Below are positions 17,684 through 26,706 of a DNA stretch of 64,000 nt, one piece after another. The number at the start of each line of letters is the position of its first letter. Position 1 is the stretch's first letter. The notes under the pieces are model-generated. The model saw only the letters and a program-made list of their open reading frames with translations. It did no database searches and was not told where the DNA came from. The stretch is taken from the NCBI GenBank assembly GCA_030827315.1, contig JAURER010000002.1, positions 85,821 to 149,820 of the forward strand, written 5' to 3'. A program made the translations under genes and the position numbers. This DNA comes from Gemmatimonadota bacterium. Its GTDB lineage: Bacteria; Gemmatimonadota; Gemmatimonadetes; Longimicrobiales; Gaopeijiaceae.

Positions 17684-18408
17684 CGGTCCGCAGCTCCGGC
17701 CACGAGCGCGAGGAACGCGCGCGCCAGATTCGGGGCGCCGGTGCGCTGCATGAGCTGCTCCGCCGTGCCTTCGGCCACGAGGACACCCCCGCCGAGCACC
17801 CCGACGCGGTCGGCGAGCAGGTCCACCTCCTCCATCTGGTGGGTCGAAAAGAGGATCGCCTTGCCCGCCGCCCGCTCCCGGGCGATGAAGTCGTAGATCG
17901 TGCGCCCGCTCAGGATGTCGAGCCCCAGCGTCGGCTCGTCCAGGATCAGCGCCGGCGGGTCGTGGACGAGCGCGCGCGCCAGCGACACGCGCTGACGCTG
18001 CCCCGTCGACAGGCGCCCACACAGGCGATCCGCGAACCCGCGGATTCCAAACAGATCCACCAGATCGTCCACCCTGCCGGAAAGTCGCGCCTCATCCATC
18101 CCGTGCAGTCGCCCGAAGTAGGTGATCAGTTCCCGGGCGCTCAGCCGTTCATAGAGTCCCATGGACGCGGCCAGAAACGCCAGGTTGCGTCGGGCGCCCA
18201 CAGGGTCGGCCGTGACGTCCACGCCCGCCACGCTGGCCGTGCCCGCCGAGGGGTGCAGGAGCGTGGCGAGGCAGCGCAGGGCGGTGGTCTTCCCCGCCCC
18301 GTTCGGACCGAGCAGCGCGTATACCTCTCCGGGCCGAACCTCGAGCGACAGTTCCCGGACCGCGGTCAGCGGGCCGTAGCGCTTGGTGAGGCTCGAAAAG
18401 CGGATCAT
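17680..18408 (-). CDS. ABC transporter ATP-binding protein, NatA-like
   Basis: A 242-residue ATPase partner of the fused permease. It has Walker A GPNGAGKTT near residue 35, the Q-loop region, an LSTGQRQRVSLARAL signature, Walker B LILDEP and an H-loop in FSTHQMEEVD. The family exports sodium, peptides or antibiotics, and family membership does not fix the substrate. ATG 18408 is the first gene of a four-gene minus-strand unit (ATPase, permease/protease, threonine synthase, small membrane protein). It diverges from the ECF sigma gene across a 174-base gap in which no convincing promoter stands out. Confidence 0.92.
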   Translation of the reverse strand: MIRFSSLTKRYGPLTAVRELSLEVRPGEVYALLGPNGAGKTTALRCLATLLHPSAGTASVAGVDVTADPVGARRNLAFLAASMGLYERLSARELITYFGRLHGMDEARLSGRVDDLVDLFGIRGFADRLCGRLSTGQRQRVSLARALVHDPPALILDEPTLGLDILSGRTIYDFIARERAAGKAILFSTHQMEEVDLLADRVGVLGGGVLVAEGTAEQLMQRTGAPNLARAFLALVAGAADR

Positions 18409-18582
18409 GGGGATCGGTGTCGGGGAGCGTCTCGGCGGCCCGGCAAGCTACCGGATGCGGCGGAGCGCGGCGACCGGGTCAGCCCGTCCCGAACCCGGGC
18501 AACGGCCCCGGGTAGCTCACGTGGACACGACACCCGGTGGGCGAGCAACCCTTCTCGCGTGCCCGGCATCGAAACGATTGGT

Positions 18583-19155
18583 ATGAACTCGACGGATTCC
18601 GGATTCTCGGAGCGGGAACTGATCCGCCTCGCGGCGGACGGAGACGCGCGCGCCATTCGGTCGCTTTACGACCGGTACGCTCCGCGCGTCTACGCGGTCG
18701 TCCGTCGGATCGCGGGCGACGAGGACCTCGCGCAGGACTATGCCCAGGAGGCATGGATCCGCGCGATCCGGGCCCTGCCCACCTTCCGCGGCGATTCACG
18801 TTTTTCCACGTGGCTGCACAGGATCGCGGTGAACGCGGCCCTCCAGGCGCTGCGCCGCCGGGACACGCGAACGAAGCGCGAGGCGCCGTTTCCGGACGAC
18901 GTCGCCATCGCGCCGGTGCACAGGGACTCGCTGCTGCGCCGAAGGCTCGAGCAGGCCCTCGACGGCCTTCCGGAAGGGATGCGGCAGGTGCTGATCCTCC
19001 ACGACGTGGAGGGCTACACGCACGAAGAGATCGGAGAGGTGCTCGGCGTCACGGCCGGGACCTCCAAGTCACAGCTTTTCAAGGCTCGGTCCAAGATGCG
19101 GGCGACGCTCGCGGACCTGGACGGAGCCGCGCACGAACATGGAGCCGAAGCATGA
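18583..19155 (+). CDS. RNA polymerase ECF sigma factor
   Basis: A 190-residue group 4 sigma factor. Region 2 (about 10-85) has LYDRYAPRVYAVVRRI, DLAQDYAQEAWIRAIRALPTFRG and FSTWLHRIAVNAAL. Region 4 (about 125-180) has LPEGMRQVLILHDVEGYTHEEIGEVLGV and a typical helix-turn-helix, TAGTSKSQLFKAR. I chose ATG 18583 because it places region 2 at the normal distance from the N-terminus; upstream codons read through the leader of the divergent gene. Its stop overlaps the anti-sigma start (ATGA). It would direct polymerase to an envelope-stress regulon, probably including its own operon. Confidence 0.93.
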   Translation: MNSTDSGFSERELIRLAADGDARAIRSLYDRYAPRVYAVVRRIAGDEDLAQDYAQEAWIRAIRALPTFRGDSRFSTWLHRIAVNAALQALRRRDTRTKREAPFPDDVAIAPVHRDSLLRRRLEQALDGLPEGMRQVLILHDVEGYTHEEIGEVLGVTAGTSKSQLFKARSKMRATLADLDGAAHEHGAEA

Positions 19156-19799
19156 AGCACCTGAGCCTGGAGACCCTGGCCCGCCTGGTGGACGAGGCGC
19201 CCGACGCAGACGAGCGAGCACATCTCGAGCGCTGCCCGGCGTGCGCAGGTGAGCTCGAGGGGCTGCGCGACCAGACCGCCGCCCTGGGCTCCCTCCCGGA
19301 GATCCTCCCGCCCCGGGGCGACTGGCGGATTCTCGAGGCGAGGCTCCGGTCGGAGGGGCTGGTCCGCGATCCGGGCGTCTTCCAGCGACTGGGGCTCGCC
19401 CAGACGCCGCCCTGGATGAAGGCGGCCGCAGTCGTCCTTCTCTTCCTCGCCGGCTCGGGCACGGGCTCGGCGCTCACGCTACGTGCCGCGGGGCTGCGCG
19501 CCGACGTCGGTGCGGCAGCGACGGTGGACGAGGCTGCGTCGGCACTCCGGGCGGCGGAGCGGGACTACGTGACGGCGGTGTCCCGCTACCGGGAGCTGCT
19601 GGCCCTCGAAGGTGGCGAGGTGACCGGGGCCGATCCCGTGAGCCGGTACGCCGCGCTGGAGCACCTGGTCACGGTGAGCCAGGCCGCCGTGCGGCAGGCG
19701 CCCGGCGATCCGTTCCTTAACGGATTCCTGGCCTCCGCGATGGCCGAACGGGATGCAGCGGCCCGCATGGTGTCCGTCGGCCGCGACAACTGGTTCTGA
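19152..19799 (+). CDS. Zinc-finger anti-sigma factor, membrane-anchored
   Basis: A 215-residue protein with an N-terminal ZAS-type anti-sigma domain carrying HxxxCxxC (AHLERCPAC, about residues 24-31). Then comes a linker, one transmembrane helix (MKAAAVVLLFLAGSGTGSALTL, about 97-117) and a periplasmic helical domain rich in Ala/Glu (about 120-215) that looks coiled-coil-like. It overlaps both neighbours, so it should be made in proportion to the sigma factor. It probably holds the sigma factor at the membrane and releases it when the periplasmic part senses stress. Confidence 0.85.
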   Translation: MKHLSLETLARLVDEAPDADERAHLERCPACAGELEGLRDQTAALGSLPEILPPRGDWRILEARLRSEGLVRDPGVFQRLGLAQTPPWMKAAAVVLLFLAGSGTGSALTLRAAGLRADVGAAATVDEAASALRAAERDYVTAVSRYRELLALEGGEVTGADPVSRYAALEHLVTVSQAAVRQAPGDPFLNGFLASAMAERDAAARMVSVGRDNWF

Positions 19800-21025
19800 T
19801 GTCGACCAGGACCACGGTGATGCGCCCGGCTCTCCTCGTTCTTCTCTGCCTGTCGGGCGTATGGGGCCTCCCTGCCACCGCCCAGGCCCAGCTCCGCGGC
19901 GGCGAGCCCGACGGATTCGGATGGATCGGGATCTCCTTCGAGGTCGAGGCCGACCGCTGGGGACGCGCGCACTCCGTCATGGTCACGGACGTGATGGCCG
20001 GCAGCCCCGCCCGTGATGCAGGTGTCCGGCCCGGAGACCGCCTCCTCGCGGTGAACGAATTCGACACCCCGGGCGAACTCGAGCAGCTGGCGGAACGGCT
20101 GCGCCTGCGCGTGGGGGACCGCGTCGTCATGGAAATCGAGCGCGCGGGCGAGCGGCGGCGACTGCAGCTGACGGCGACGCAGCGACCCGACGACGCGCGG
20201 CTCGGTCGCCGCGTCGAGGTCGCGTGGGCCGAGGGCGACCCGGTCGAGGCCTGGGTCCGATCGATGGACTCCCTCCGCGTCGAGATCGTCCGCGAGGGCG
20301 GTGGAACCGTGCAGGTCAGGGCGATGTCCCCGGGTCGCCCCGAACGCCTGACGGTCGTCGGCGCGGACGGACCCGGGTCCGTCCGCGCGCCCTTCGAGTT
20401 CTTCGTCTTCCGCGGCGAGGCGTACGACTCCCTGCGCGCCGAGATGGTGGAGCTCAACCGGACGATGGAAGAGCTGCGGCAGCGGGTGGCACGGCGGGGT
20501 GCCGAACTGGCGCGCGGCGGGCAGCCGGATCGGTCGACGCTGGTGGGCGACGAGGAAGTACGGCGTCTCTCGCAGCTGATCGACCAGGCGGCGCTCCGAT
20601 CCGCCGCGCTCGAGGTAGCCATGGCCGAGGACGCGCGCCGGACGGCGGGTCTGGAACAGGCGGTCCGTCCCACGACACCGATCTCGGCCCGAGGCCGGGA
20701 GTCCGGGACCGGGGTCGAGGCCTTCTCACCTCTTACGCCCTATCTGCTGGGTCGCAACCGTGTGGCCGGGGCGGAGGTCGTGGCTCTCCGGCCGGAGCTG
20801 GCCGACTACTTCTCCGTGGCGTCCGGCGTGCTCGTGGTGGATGTCGCGCCCGGCACGCCGGCCGCACTGGCGGGACTGGTTCCCGGGGACGTCGTCACGC
20901 GGATCGACGAGATGGATATCCGCACGGTGGACGCCCTGCGTCTGGGCGTCTCCGGGGCCGAGGGCCCGGTCGCACTGACCCTGACCCGAAAGGGCGCGAC
21001 CCTGCAGCTTCTTCTTTCGCGCTGA
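19799..21025 (+). CDS. Periplasmic double-PDZ protein without protease domain
   Basis: A 408-residue secreted protein. A signal peptide (RPALLVLLCLSGVWGLPATAQAQ) is followed by PDZ domain 1 (about 40-125; GWIGISFEVE, AGSPARDAGVRPGDRLLAV). A helical middle (about 210-300) with MVELNRTMEELRQRVARRG looks coiled-coil-like. PDZ domain 2 is at about 320-408 (SGVLVVDVAPGTPAALAGLVPGDVV). No serine-protease triad or HExxH is present, so it binds peptides rather than cutting them. Its ATG shares one base with the anti-sigma stop (TGATG). Position suggests a sensor or accessory for the sigma/anti-sigma pair, in the way PDZ proteins read misfolded outer-membrane proteins in the sigma-E pathway. That role is inference. 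Confidence 0.82.
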   Translation: MSTRTTVMRPALLVLLCLSGVWGLPATAQAQLRGGEPDGFGWIGISFEVEADRWGRAHSVMVTDVMAGSPARDAGVRPGDRLLAVNEFDTPGELEQLAERLRLRVGDRVVMEIERAGERRRLQLTATQRPDDARLGRRVEVAWAEGDPVEAWVRSMDSLRVEIVREGGGTVQVRAMSPGRPERLTVVGADGPGSVRAPFEFFVFRGEAYDSLRAEMVELNRTMEELRQRVARRGAELARGGQPDRSTLVGDEEVRRLSQLIDQAALRSAALEVAMAEDARRTAGLEQAVRPTTPISARGRESGTGVEAFSPLTPYLLGRNRVAGAEVVALRPELADYFSVASGVLVVDVAPGTPAALAGLVPGDVVTRIDEMDIRTVDALRLGVSGAEGPVALTLTRKGATLQLLLSR

Positions 21026-21037
21026 CGCGCCCTCGCG

Positions 21038-22252
21038 CTACTCGTATCGCAGTGCGTCGATGGGATCGAGCCTCGCGGCCCTGCGCGCCGGCCAGATCCC
21101 GAAGAAGAGACCGACGGCCGCAGAGAAGCCGATGGCCGTGAGCACCGCCGCGGGTGCGACGGCGGTATCCCACTCCGCGACCCGCGTCATGATCTCGGCC
21201 GAGCCGTAGCCCACGGCGACGCCGATCAGTCCTCCCAGCACGCACAGGAAGAGCGCTTCCACCAGGAACTGGGTCAGAATCGCACGCTTCGTGGCACCCA
21301 GCGCCTTGCGAACGCCGATTTCGCGCGTCCGCTCGGTCACGGAGACGAGCATGATGTTCATGATGCCGATGCCACCCACGAGCAGGCTGACGCCGGCGAT
21401 GCCGGCGAGCAGGAGCGCGAACGTCTGGTTCGTTTCGTTGAAGGTGGCCAGGAGGTCGGCGGAGTTGCGGATGTTGAAGTCGGCCTCCTCACCGGCCTCG
21501 AGGCGGTGCTCCCTCCGCATGATCCGGTCGATCTCGGCGTAGGCCATGTCGAGCTCGGCAGGCGTCTCCGTCGCGGCGTAGATCGAGCCCAGGCGGTCAC
21601 GTCCGCCCATGACCCGGTACTGGGCCGTCGACTGCGGAATGAACACCTGGTCGTCAGGGCGCACCCACGCGGCATCCCCCTTTTCGGCGAGGATCCCGAT
21701 GACCTCGAACATCACGCCCCGAATCTGGATCGTCTCGCCGATGAGGAGCTCGGGCGGCGTTTCGCCCAGCGTCTCGGGCAGGTTCGAGCCCAGAACCGCC
21801 ACCCGGCGGCGTCCCTGGACTTCACCCTGGTCGAACCAGCGGCCCGCCACGAGGCTGTGGTCGTACATCTCGAAGTACTCGGGCCACACGCCCATGATCT
21901 GCGTGTTGGAGTTCCAGCGCTTGTAGGTCACCTGGAGGCGCGATTGCTGTTCGGGCGACACCTTCAGGAGGCCGCCGGCCTGGGCCCGGAGCGCAACCGC
22001 GTCGTCGATGGCCAGTTCCGCGTCACCGCGGGACACGCCCCCCCACATCTGCTGCCCTGGGCGGATCGTCAGGATGCTCGTGCCCATGCGGCTGATCTGC
22101 TCTTCGACGCGCTGCTGCGCCCCCTCGCCCAGCGCGACCATGGTGATCACGGCGGCGATTCCGATGACGATGCCGAGCGTGGTGAGCACCGAGCGCAGCA
22201 CGTTGGCGCGCACCGCTGCCATGGCGACCATCACGATCTCGAGAAGGAGCAT
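21038..22252 (-). CDS. MacB-like ABC transporter permease
   Basis: A 404-residue FtsX/MacB-type permease without a fused ATPase. It has an N-terminal helix (AVRANVLRSVLTTLGIVIGIAAVITMVALGEG), a large periplasmic domain (about 50-280) and three C-terminal helices. The last region includes GGIGIMNIMLVSVTERTREIG and AVGLFFGIWPARRAARLDPIDALRYE, which are strong MacB signatures. The ATPase is a separate gene two genes upstream. The TTP-type pump (MacA-MacB-TolC) exports macrolides, peptides or lipoprotein-like cargo. ATG 22252 lies ten bases after the adaptor gene stop. It is the last gene of the ECF-headed efflux operon, and it converges on the PDZ gene. Confidence 0.92.
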   Translation of the reverse strand: MLLLEIVMVAMAAVRANVLRSVLTTLGIVIGIAAVITMVALGEGAQQRVEEQISRMGTSILTIRPGQQMWGGVSRGDAELAIDDAVALRAQAGGLLKVSPEQQSRLQVTYKRWNSNTQIMGVWPEYFEMYDHSLVAGRWFDQGEVQGRRRVAVLGSNLPETLGETPPELLIGETIQIRGVMFEVIGILAEKGDAAWVRPDDQVFIPQSTAQYRVMGGRDRLGSIYAATETPAELDMAYAEIDRIMRREHRLEAGEEADFNIRNSADLLATFNETNQTFALLLAGIAGVSLLVGGIGIMNIMLVSVTERTREIGVRKALGATKRAILTQFLVEALFLCVLGGLIGVAVGYGSAEIMTRVAEWDTAVAPAAVLTAIGFSAAVGLFFGIWPARRAARLDPIDALRYE

Positions 22253-22262
22253 CGACGGACTC

Positions 22263-23846
22263 CTAGCGTCCGCGCGGCGGGCCACCACCGCCACCAAACG
22301 GACCTCCGCCACCCATGCGGGAACGCATCTGGTTGAGGAAAGCCTGTTGCTGGGCCTGGAGCTGCGCCGCCCCGACGATCACGAGCGTCTCACCCTCTTC
22401 GAGGCCGCTCACGACCTGTGTGTTGTCCCAATCGCCGAGTCCGATCTGAACGAGACGAGGTTCGGGGATGCTGTCCGCACCGAGCACGAAAACGACCGCG
22501 CCCCGCGTCTCGGTCCGGGTTTCACCCCCGGCTTCGCCGCCGGCCGCACCGGCACCCGGGCGGAAGAAGCCCGCGCCTCCACCACCCCGGGCACGCAGGG
22601 CCTGCAGCGCAGCGCGCATGGAGTCCTGCGTGATTTCGCCAGACTGCACCTGAGCCCGAAGTGCCGCGATGCGCGCGCTCGCATCACCCGCGCCACCCGG
22701 GGTTTCGGTAGGCGCACCCGCCGCGCCCGGGGCACCTGGCCCCGCCGTGCGCTGCTGGCCCCCGGACGGAGCACCCGTCGCAGGTCGCGCGCCGGAGGCA
22801 TCGCCTCGCGGAGCGGGCATGCCGCCACCCCGCACACCGCCGCCACCGCCCCGACCCATCCGCATGAACTGCGAGAGGTCGAGTTCTTCGAGATCAAGGC
22901 CGAGTGCCATGGCGGCCGGGCCGACGTCGGCAGTCTGCACGACGGCGTTGTTGGGGACCAGCACCACGTCAAGCGCCTCGTCGATGAAGACCTCCACCTC
23001 GGCGTTCATCCCCGGCCGCAGAAGGCCCGAGCGGTTGTCGATGGTGACGATCACCGGGAACATCGTGACGTTCTGCTCGACCGTCGCCTGGGGCTCGATC
23101 TTGTCGATCACGCCCTGGAACGTCCGGTCGGGATACGCTTCCACGCGCACCGCTGCCTGGAGGCCGGCCTCGAGTTCGCCGACGTCGGTTTCGTCCACGA
23201 GGGTCCGGACCTGCATCTCACCGAGGTCTGCCATGACGAAGAGCGCGGTCCCGCCCGAGACGTTCGACGAGGCGGACTGGATGACGGTCCCCTCCTCGAC
23301 GTTCTTCTGGATGATGGTGCCTTCGAGCGGGGCCCGGATGTTCACGTCCGCCAGCTGAAGCTCGGCGAGCTCGAAGTTCGTCTCCGCGCGTACGAGGCCG
23401 GCCTGAGCGTTCGCGAAGCTGAGGGTGACGGTCTCGAATTCCGCCTGCGTGATCACCTCGGCGTCGAGCAGACGACGCTGGCGGTCGAGCTGTGCCTGGG
23501 CGATCTCGAGCTGAGCGCGCGCCACCGCCAGGTCTGCCTCCGCCTGATTGTAGCGATTGAGCACGTCGCGCGGATCGATCTCTGCGAGGAGCGTGCCACG
23601 GGAGACCACCTCACCGACGTCGGTGTGCAGCCGCAGGATCTCACCCGACGCCTTGGACTTGACCTCGACTCTGCGGACCGGTTCGACGGTCCCGGTCGCT
23701 TCGGCACGGATGAGAAGGTCGCCCCTCGACGCGGTGGCGGTGAGCAGGCGCTGCCCTGCCTCCTCCGCGGCCTCGCCGGTTTCGCAACCGGCGACGGCGA
23801 TGACCCCCAGGGCGAGAACGATCAGGGATCGACAGAGCGGCTTCAT
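22263..23846 (-). CDS. MacA-like efflux adaptor lipoprotein with a long glycine/proline-rich insertion
   Basis: A 527-residue periplasmic adaptor, against roughly 370-400 for MacA. It has a lipoprotein signal ([11 protein letters not shown], Cys21), a biotinyl/lipoyl half-motif, a long coiled-coil hairpin (about 95-165), a second lipoyl half ([11 protein letters not shown]) and a beta-barrel domain (about 205-300) ending in VLVPNNAVV. At about 311-448 a low-complexity stretch rich in Gly, Ala, Pro and Arg interrupts the fold just before the membrane-proximal strand (RGAVVFVLG). It contains one helical island near 390-420. A second Gly-rich tail follows residue 509. The ATG overlaps the ATPase stop by 4 bases. 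Read-through or assembly error is unlikely because the frame stays open and normal sequence resumes. Confidence 0.9.
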   Translation of the reverse strand: MKPLCRSLIVLALGVIAVAGCETGEAAEEAGQRLLTATASRGDLLIRAEATGTVEPVRRVEVKSKASGEILRLHTDVGEVVSRGTLLAEIDPRDVLNRYNQAEADLAVARAQLEIAQAQLDRQRRLLDAEVITQAEFETVTLSFANAQAGLVRAETNFELAELQLADVNIRAPLEGTIIQKNVEEGTVIQSASSNVSGGTALFVMADLGEMQVRTLVDETDVGELEAGLQAAVRVEAYPDRTFQGVIDKIEPQATVEQNVTMFPVIVTIDNRSGLLRPGMNAEVEVFIDEALDVVLVPNNAVVQTADVGPAAMALGLDLEELDLSQFMRMGRGGGGGVRGGGMPAPRGDASGARPATGAPSGGQQRTAGPGAPGAAGAPTETPGGAGDASARIAALRAQVQSGEITQDSMRAALQALRARGGGGAGFFRPGAGAAGGEAGGETRTETRGAVVFVLGADSIPEPRLVQIGLGDWDNTQVVSGLEEGETLVIVGAAQLQAQQQAFLNQMRSRMGGGGPFGGGGGPPRGR

Positions 23847-24547
23847 GCGTTGATCTCCACGGGCACGTTGAGGAAATCCCTCTCGATGATCCCGTCCTTC
23901 AGGTGTACCTGGCGTCTCGCGTGGGCTGCGATGTCGTGTTCGTGTGTCACGAGGACGATCGTCTGGCCCTGCGCGTTGAGTTCCGCGAACTGCCGCATGA
24001 CCTCCTCGCTCGTGACCGAGTCGAGGTTGCCGGTAGGCTCGTCTGCCAGGAGCAGCGCCGGCTCGTTGACGAGCGCGCGCGCCACCGCGACCCGCTGACG
24101 CTGGCCGCCGGACATCTCCGGCGGCTTGTGGTCCATGCGGTCCCCGAGCCCCACGAGCTCCAGCTTCTCCGCGGCGCGGCGGCGACGTTCCCTGCTGCTC
24201 ACGCCTGCGTAGATGAGCGGCAGCTCCACGTTGTGCAGGGCCGTCGCCCGAGGGAGGAGGTTGAACGTCTGAAAGACGAAGCCGATCTCGCGGTTCCGCA
24301 CCCTCGCGAGCTGGTCGTCGGAGAGGTCGCTCACGAGCTGCGAGTTGAGCCAGTATCGGCCCGACGTGGGCGTGTCGAGGCAGCCGATCATGTTCATGAA
24401 CGTCGACTTCCCCGAGCCCGACGGTCCCATGATCGCCACGAACTCCCCTCTCTCGATCAGCAGATCGACCCCGCGCACCGCTCGGACCGTCTCGGCGCCG
24501 AGGACGTAGTGCTTCGTCAGCCCTTCGGTCCGGATGATCGCGCTCAC
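23843..24547 (-). CDS. MacB-type ABC transporter ATP-binding protein
   Basis: A 234-residue LolD/MacB-class ATPase. It has Walker [10 protein letters not shown] near residue 41, an [12 protein letters not shown]-loop, an [15 protein letters not shown] signature, Walker [14 protein letters not shown] and an H-loop in VLVTHEHD. It energises the separate MacB-like permease. Both ends overlap neighbours by 4 bases (TolC gene upstream, MacA gene downstream), so the three are translated together. Confidence 0.93.
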   Translation of the reverse strand: MSAIIRTEGLTKHYVLGAETVRAVRGVDLLIERGEFVAIMGPSGSGKSTFMNMIGCLDTPTSGRYWLNSQLVSDLSDDQLARVRNREIGFVFQTFNLLPRATALHNVELPLIYAGVSSRERRRRAAEKLELVGLGDRMDHKPPEMSGGQRQRVAVARALVNEPALLLADEPTGNLDSVTSEEVMRQFAELNAQGQTIVLVTHEHDIAAHARRQVHLKDGIIERDFLNVPVEINA

Positions 24548-25851
24548 AGCTCCCTCCCGAGAATGGCCTCGAGCTCGGCCCGGGCCAGAATGTAGTCGTA
24601 ACGCGCCGTGACCACGTCGGCATCCGCCTGGGTGACCGCAGCCTGACTCACCAGAACGTCCAGGATGGTCGCGGCCCCGACACCGTAGCGTTCGCGCACG
24701 ACCCTGAGGTCCTCGGCCGCCACGCGGGCAGCGTCCTGGGCGACAGCGATCGACTGCTCCGCGAAGCGCAGGTTCTGGAGCGCGGCGTCCGCCTGTTCGC
24801 GAGCGACCAGACGTGCGTCGTCCTCCTGCATCGTGGAGACCCTGTAGACGAACTGGGCCCGATCGATGCCGGTTTCACGCTGGAATCCGTTGAACAGCGG
24901 GTAGCTCATGCTGAGCGACATGTTCCAGCTGGTGTTCCCGCCGCTCAGCGCGAACTGCTGGTTGTTCCAGCCGTACCCGCTGGAGAGACGCAGGCTCGGG
25001 ATCCAGACGGTCTTCGCGGCGGAAACGGACAGTCGCGCGGCGTCCGCTGCCTCGGCGGCCGCCACGACCGAAGGCGACACCGACTCCGCCAGCTCGAGGA
25101 TTTCCGGATCCGCAAGCGCGAGAGGACGCGGGTCGAAGTTCCCGTCCCGCACCGGTGCGAGCGGTCGTCGTTCACCGACCTGACGTCCGAGCGCGAAGCG
25201 CGCGGCCCGGAGTGCCGTCTCGAACTGGAGCACCGCCTGCTCCGCGTTGACGACGTCCAGGCGGGCGCGCAGCGAGTCGGAGATCGTCGCCTCCCCGAGC
25301 ATCGTGCGGCTGCGAACGATCGTCATGTTCTGCTGCGCCTGATCGACCCGTTCTCGCGCGACCTGGAGCAGATCTTCCTGACGGAGCGCGTTGAAGAAGA
25401 AGTTCTGCGTCTGGAGCACGACCTGATAACGCTGGTTGGCGTATCGAGCCTCGGCGGCTCGCACGTCCGACTTGGCGGCACCGTATTCCTTGAACCGTCG
25501 CGTGCCCTCGAAGACGGTCCAGGAACCGGACAGGTTCGCGCTGTAGGAGTCGGAACTTCCGGGCACGATCTGCCCGGTGAAGTCGTTCAGGACGTTGGCG
25601 CTGCGAAGCGACCCCGTTCCACCCACGCTGACCGTGGGCAGGAACGAACCCCACGCGGTCTTCTGCGAGAGGTAGGCGTTATCCACCGACTGTTGCTGCT
25701 GAGCCATCTGGGGGCTTCGGATCAGCGCGCGCTGGACTGCCTCCTCGAGCGTGACGGCGTCCTGCGCGGCGCCGTTCCAAGGCAAGACGATCCCGCAGCC
25801 TGCGACCGCGCAGGCCACGAAGCGGGCGCGTGCCCGCGGTCTCATTGTCAT
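24544..25851 (-). CDS. TolC-family outer-membrane efflux channel
   Basis: A 435-residue outer-membrane factor. A signal peptide ([21 protein letters not shown]) is followed by two tandem OEP repeats (about 35-215 and 225-430). Each has long alpha-helical segments ([41 protein letters not shown]) and beta strands with [11 protein letters not shown]. It is the outer-membrane exit duct for the MacA/MacB pump encoded next to it. I chose ATG 25851, eight bases after the Spy-like gene stop; a second ATG lies two codons on. The usual DLLVSQ-type C-terminal motif is present as [15 protein letters not shown]. Confidence 0.92.
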   Translation of the reverse strand: MTMRPRARARFVACAVAGCGIVLPWNGAAQDAVTLEEAVQRALIRSPQMAQQQQSVDNAYLSQKTAWGSFLPTVSVGGTGSLRSANVLNDFTGQIVPGSSDSYSANLSGSWTVFEGTRRFKEYGAAKSDVRAAEARYANQRYQVVLQTQNFFFNALRQEDLLQVARERVDQAQQNMTIVRSRTMLGEATISDSLRARLDVVNAEQAVLQFETALRAARFALGRQVGERRPLAPVRDGNFDPRPLALADPEILELAESVSPSVVAAAEAADAARLSVSAAKTVWIPSLRLSSGYGWNNQQFALSGGNTSWNMSLSMSYPLFNGFQRETGIDRAQFVYRVSTMQEDDARLVAREQADAALQNLRFAEQSIAVAQDAARVAAEDLRVVRERYGVGAATILDVLVSQAAVTQADADVVTARYDYILARAELEAILGREL

Positions 25852-25858
25852 AGGGATG

Positions 25859-26299
25859 CTAGTTCCGGTCGTTCTGGTTCTCACGCTCGGCCGCGCGTCG
25901 CGACTCCCATTCGCCGAGGAGCCGCTCGTACTCGGCGGCCTGCTCCGGCGTGAGCACCGCCATGATGCCCTCGCGGGTGTCGAGAAGGATTCGGCGACGG
26001 GCCTCGTCGTAACGGGCCTTCGTCTCCGCATCGAGGGCATCCCGCCGGGCGCGGTGCTCTGCCACTACCGAGTCGATGCGGGCGAGCTGCATTTCGTTAG
26101 GCCCGACCTCCTGGTAGATGTAGCGCCGCTCGACTTCGGGAGCCGCGGGAGCCGACACCTCGGAGCCGGTGGCTCCCGAGGCGGAGGGTTGCTCGGCGAC
26201 GAGGCTGCTGTCGGCGGCGAGTCCGAGCAGGACGCCCGAACCGAAAACTACTGTGAGCAGCAGCACGGTGATCAGGCGGGTGCGGGTGAGTCGTTCCAT
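25859..26299 (-). CDS. Spy/CpxP-like periplasmic protein, probably membrane-anchored
   Basis: A 146-residue protein with an N-terminal hydrophobic segment (RLITVLLLTVVFGSGVLLGLA) that could be a signal anchor. After it comes a disordered Ala/Ser/Pro stretch (about 35-60) and an all-helical C-terminus rich in Arg and Glu. The segment IMAVLTPEQAAEYERLL carries an LTxxQ-like motif as in Spy/CpxP chaperones and heavy-metal sensors. The C-terminal tail ends in polar NQNDRN. It sits between the anti-sigma-like gene and tolC, so it is a good candidate for the envelope sensor or chaperone of this operon. Family assignment is tentative. Confidence 0.7.
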   Translation of the reverse strand: MERLTRTRLITVLLLTVVFGSGVLLGLAADSSLVAEQPSASGATGSEVSAPAAPEVERRYIYQEVGPNEMQLARIDSVVAEHRARRDALDAETKARYDEARRRILLDTREGIMAVLTPEQAAEYERLLGEWESRRAAERENQNDRN

Positions 26300-26301
26300 G
26301 A

Positions 26302-26706
26302 TCAGTACGTGTCCGAGGCGAACGCCACGAGGCCCGCGACGGCATCGGGGGAGAGCAGGACGGGCTCCACCTCGAACTCCGCTGCCACGACTTCGGCACC
26401 GGGCATCGGCGAGAAGTTCAGGGTGCCCGTGCGCAGAAGCACCAGGCCGGCCATGACGGCCGCGGCAAGCGCCGTCGGGAAAATGGCCCGAGACCAGGAG
26501 GTCAGCACCTCGACGACCGTGAGCTCGGCCATGAGCCTGCGCCGGGCCAGCTCCGGACCTGCCTCGGTCACGACCCAACCCTTGAATCGGAGCCAGTAGT
26601 TCGGGTCAAGCGACGCCGGGTTCAGGGCCTCGAGCGCCTGGGCGAGTGCCATGTCGGGACCCATCTCGTTGGACGGGGCATCACCCGAATCGAATCGGTT
26701 CATCAT
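26302..26706 (-). CDS. Probable membrane-bound anti-sigma factor
   Basis: A 134-residue protein overlapping the ECF sigma stop by 4 bases. The N-terminal about 75 residues are cytoplasmic and helical (LAQALEALNPASLDPNYWLRFKGWV). One transmembrane helix follows (AIFPTALAAAVMAGLVLL, about 86-103), then a short periplasmic tail. It lacks the zinc HxxxCxxC motif seen in the other anti-sigma factor of the window. Position right after an ECF sigma gene and the cytoplasm-membrane-periplasm layout support an anti-sigma role. No sequence family is obvious to me. Confidence 0.7.
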   Translation of the reverse strand: MMNRFDSGDAPSNEMGPDMALAQALEALNPASLDPNYWLRFKGWVVTEAGPELARRRLMAELTVVEVLTSWSRAIFPTALAAAVMAGLVLLRTGTLNFSPMPGAEVVAAEFEVEPVLLSPDAVAGLVAFASDTY

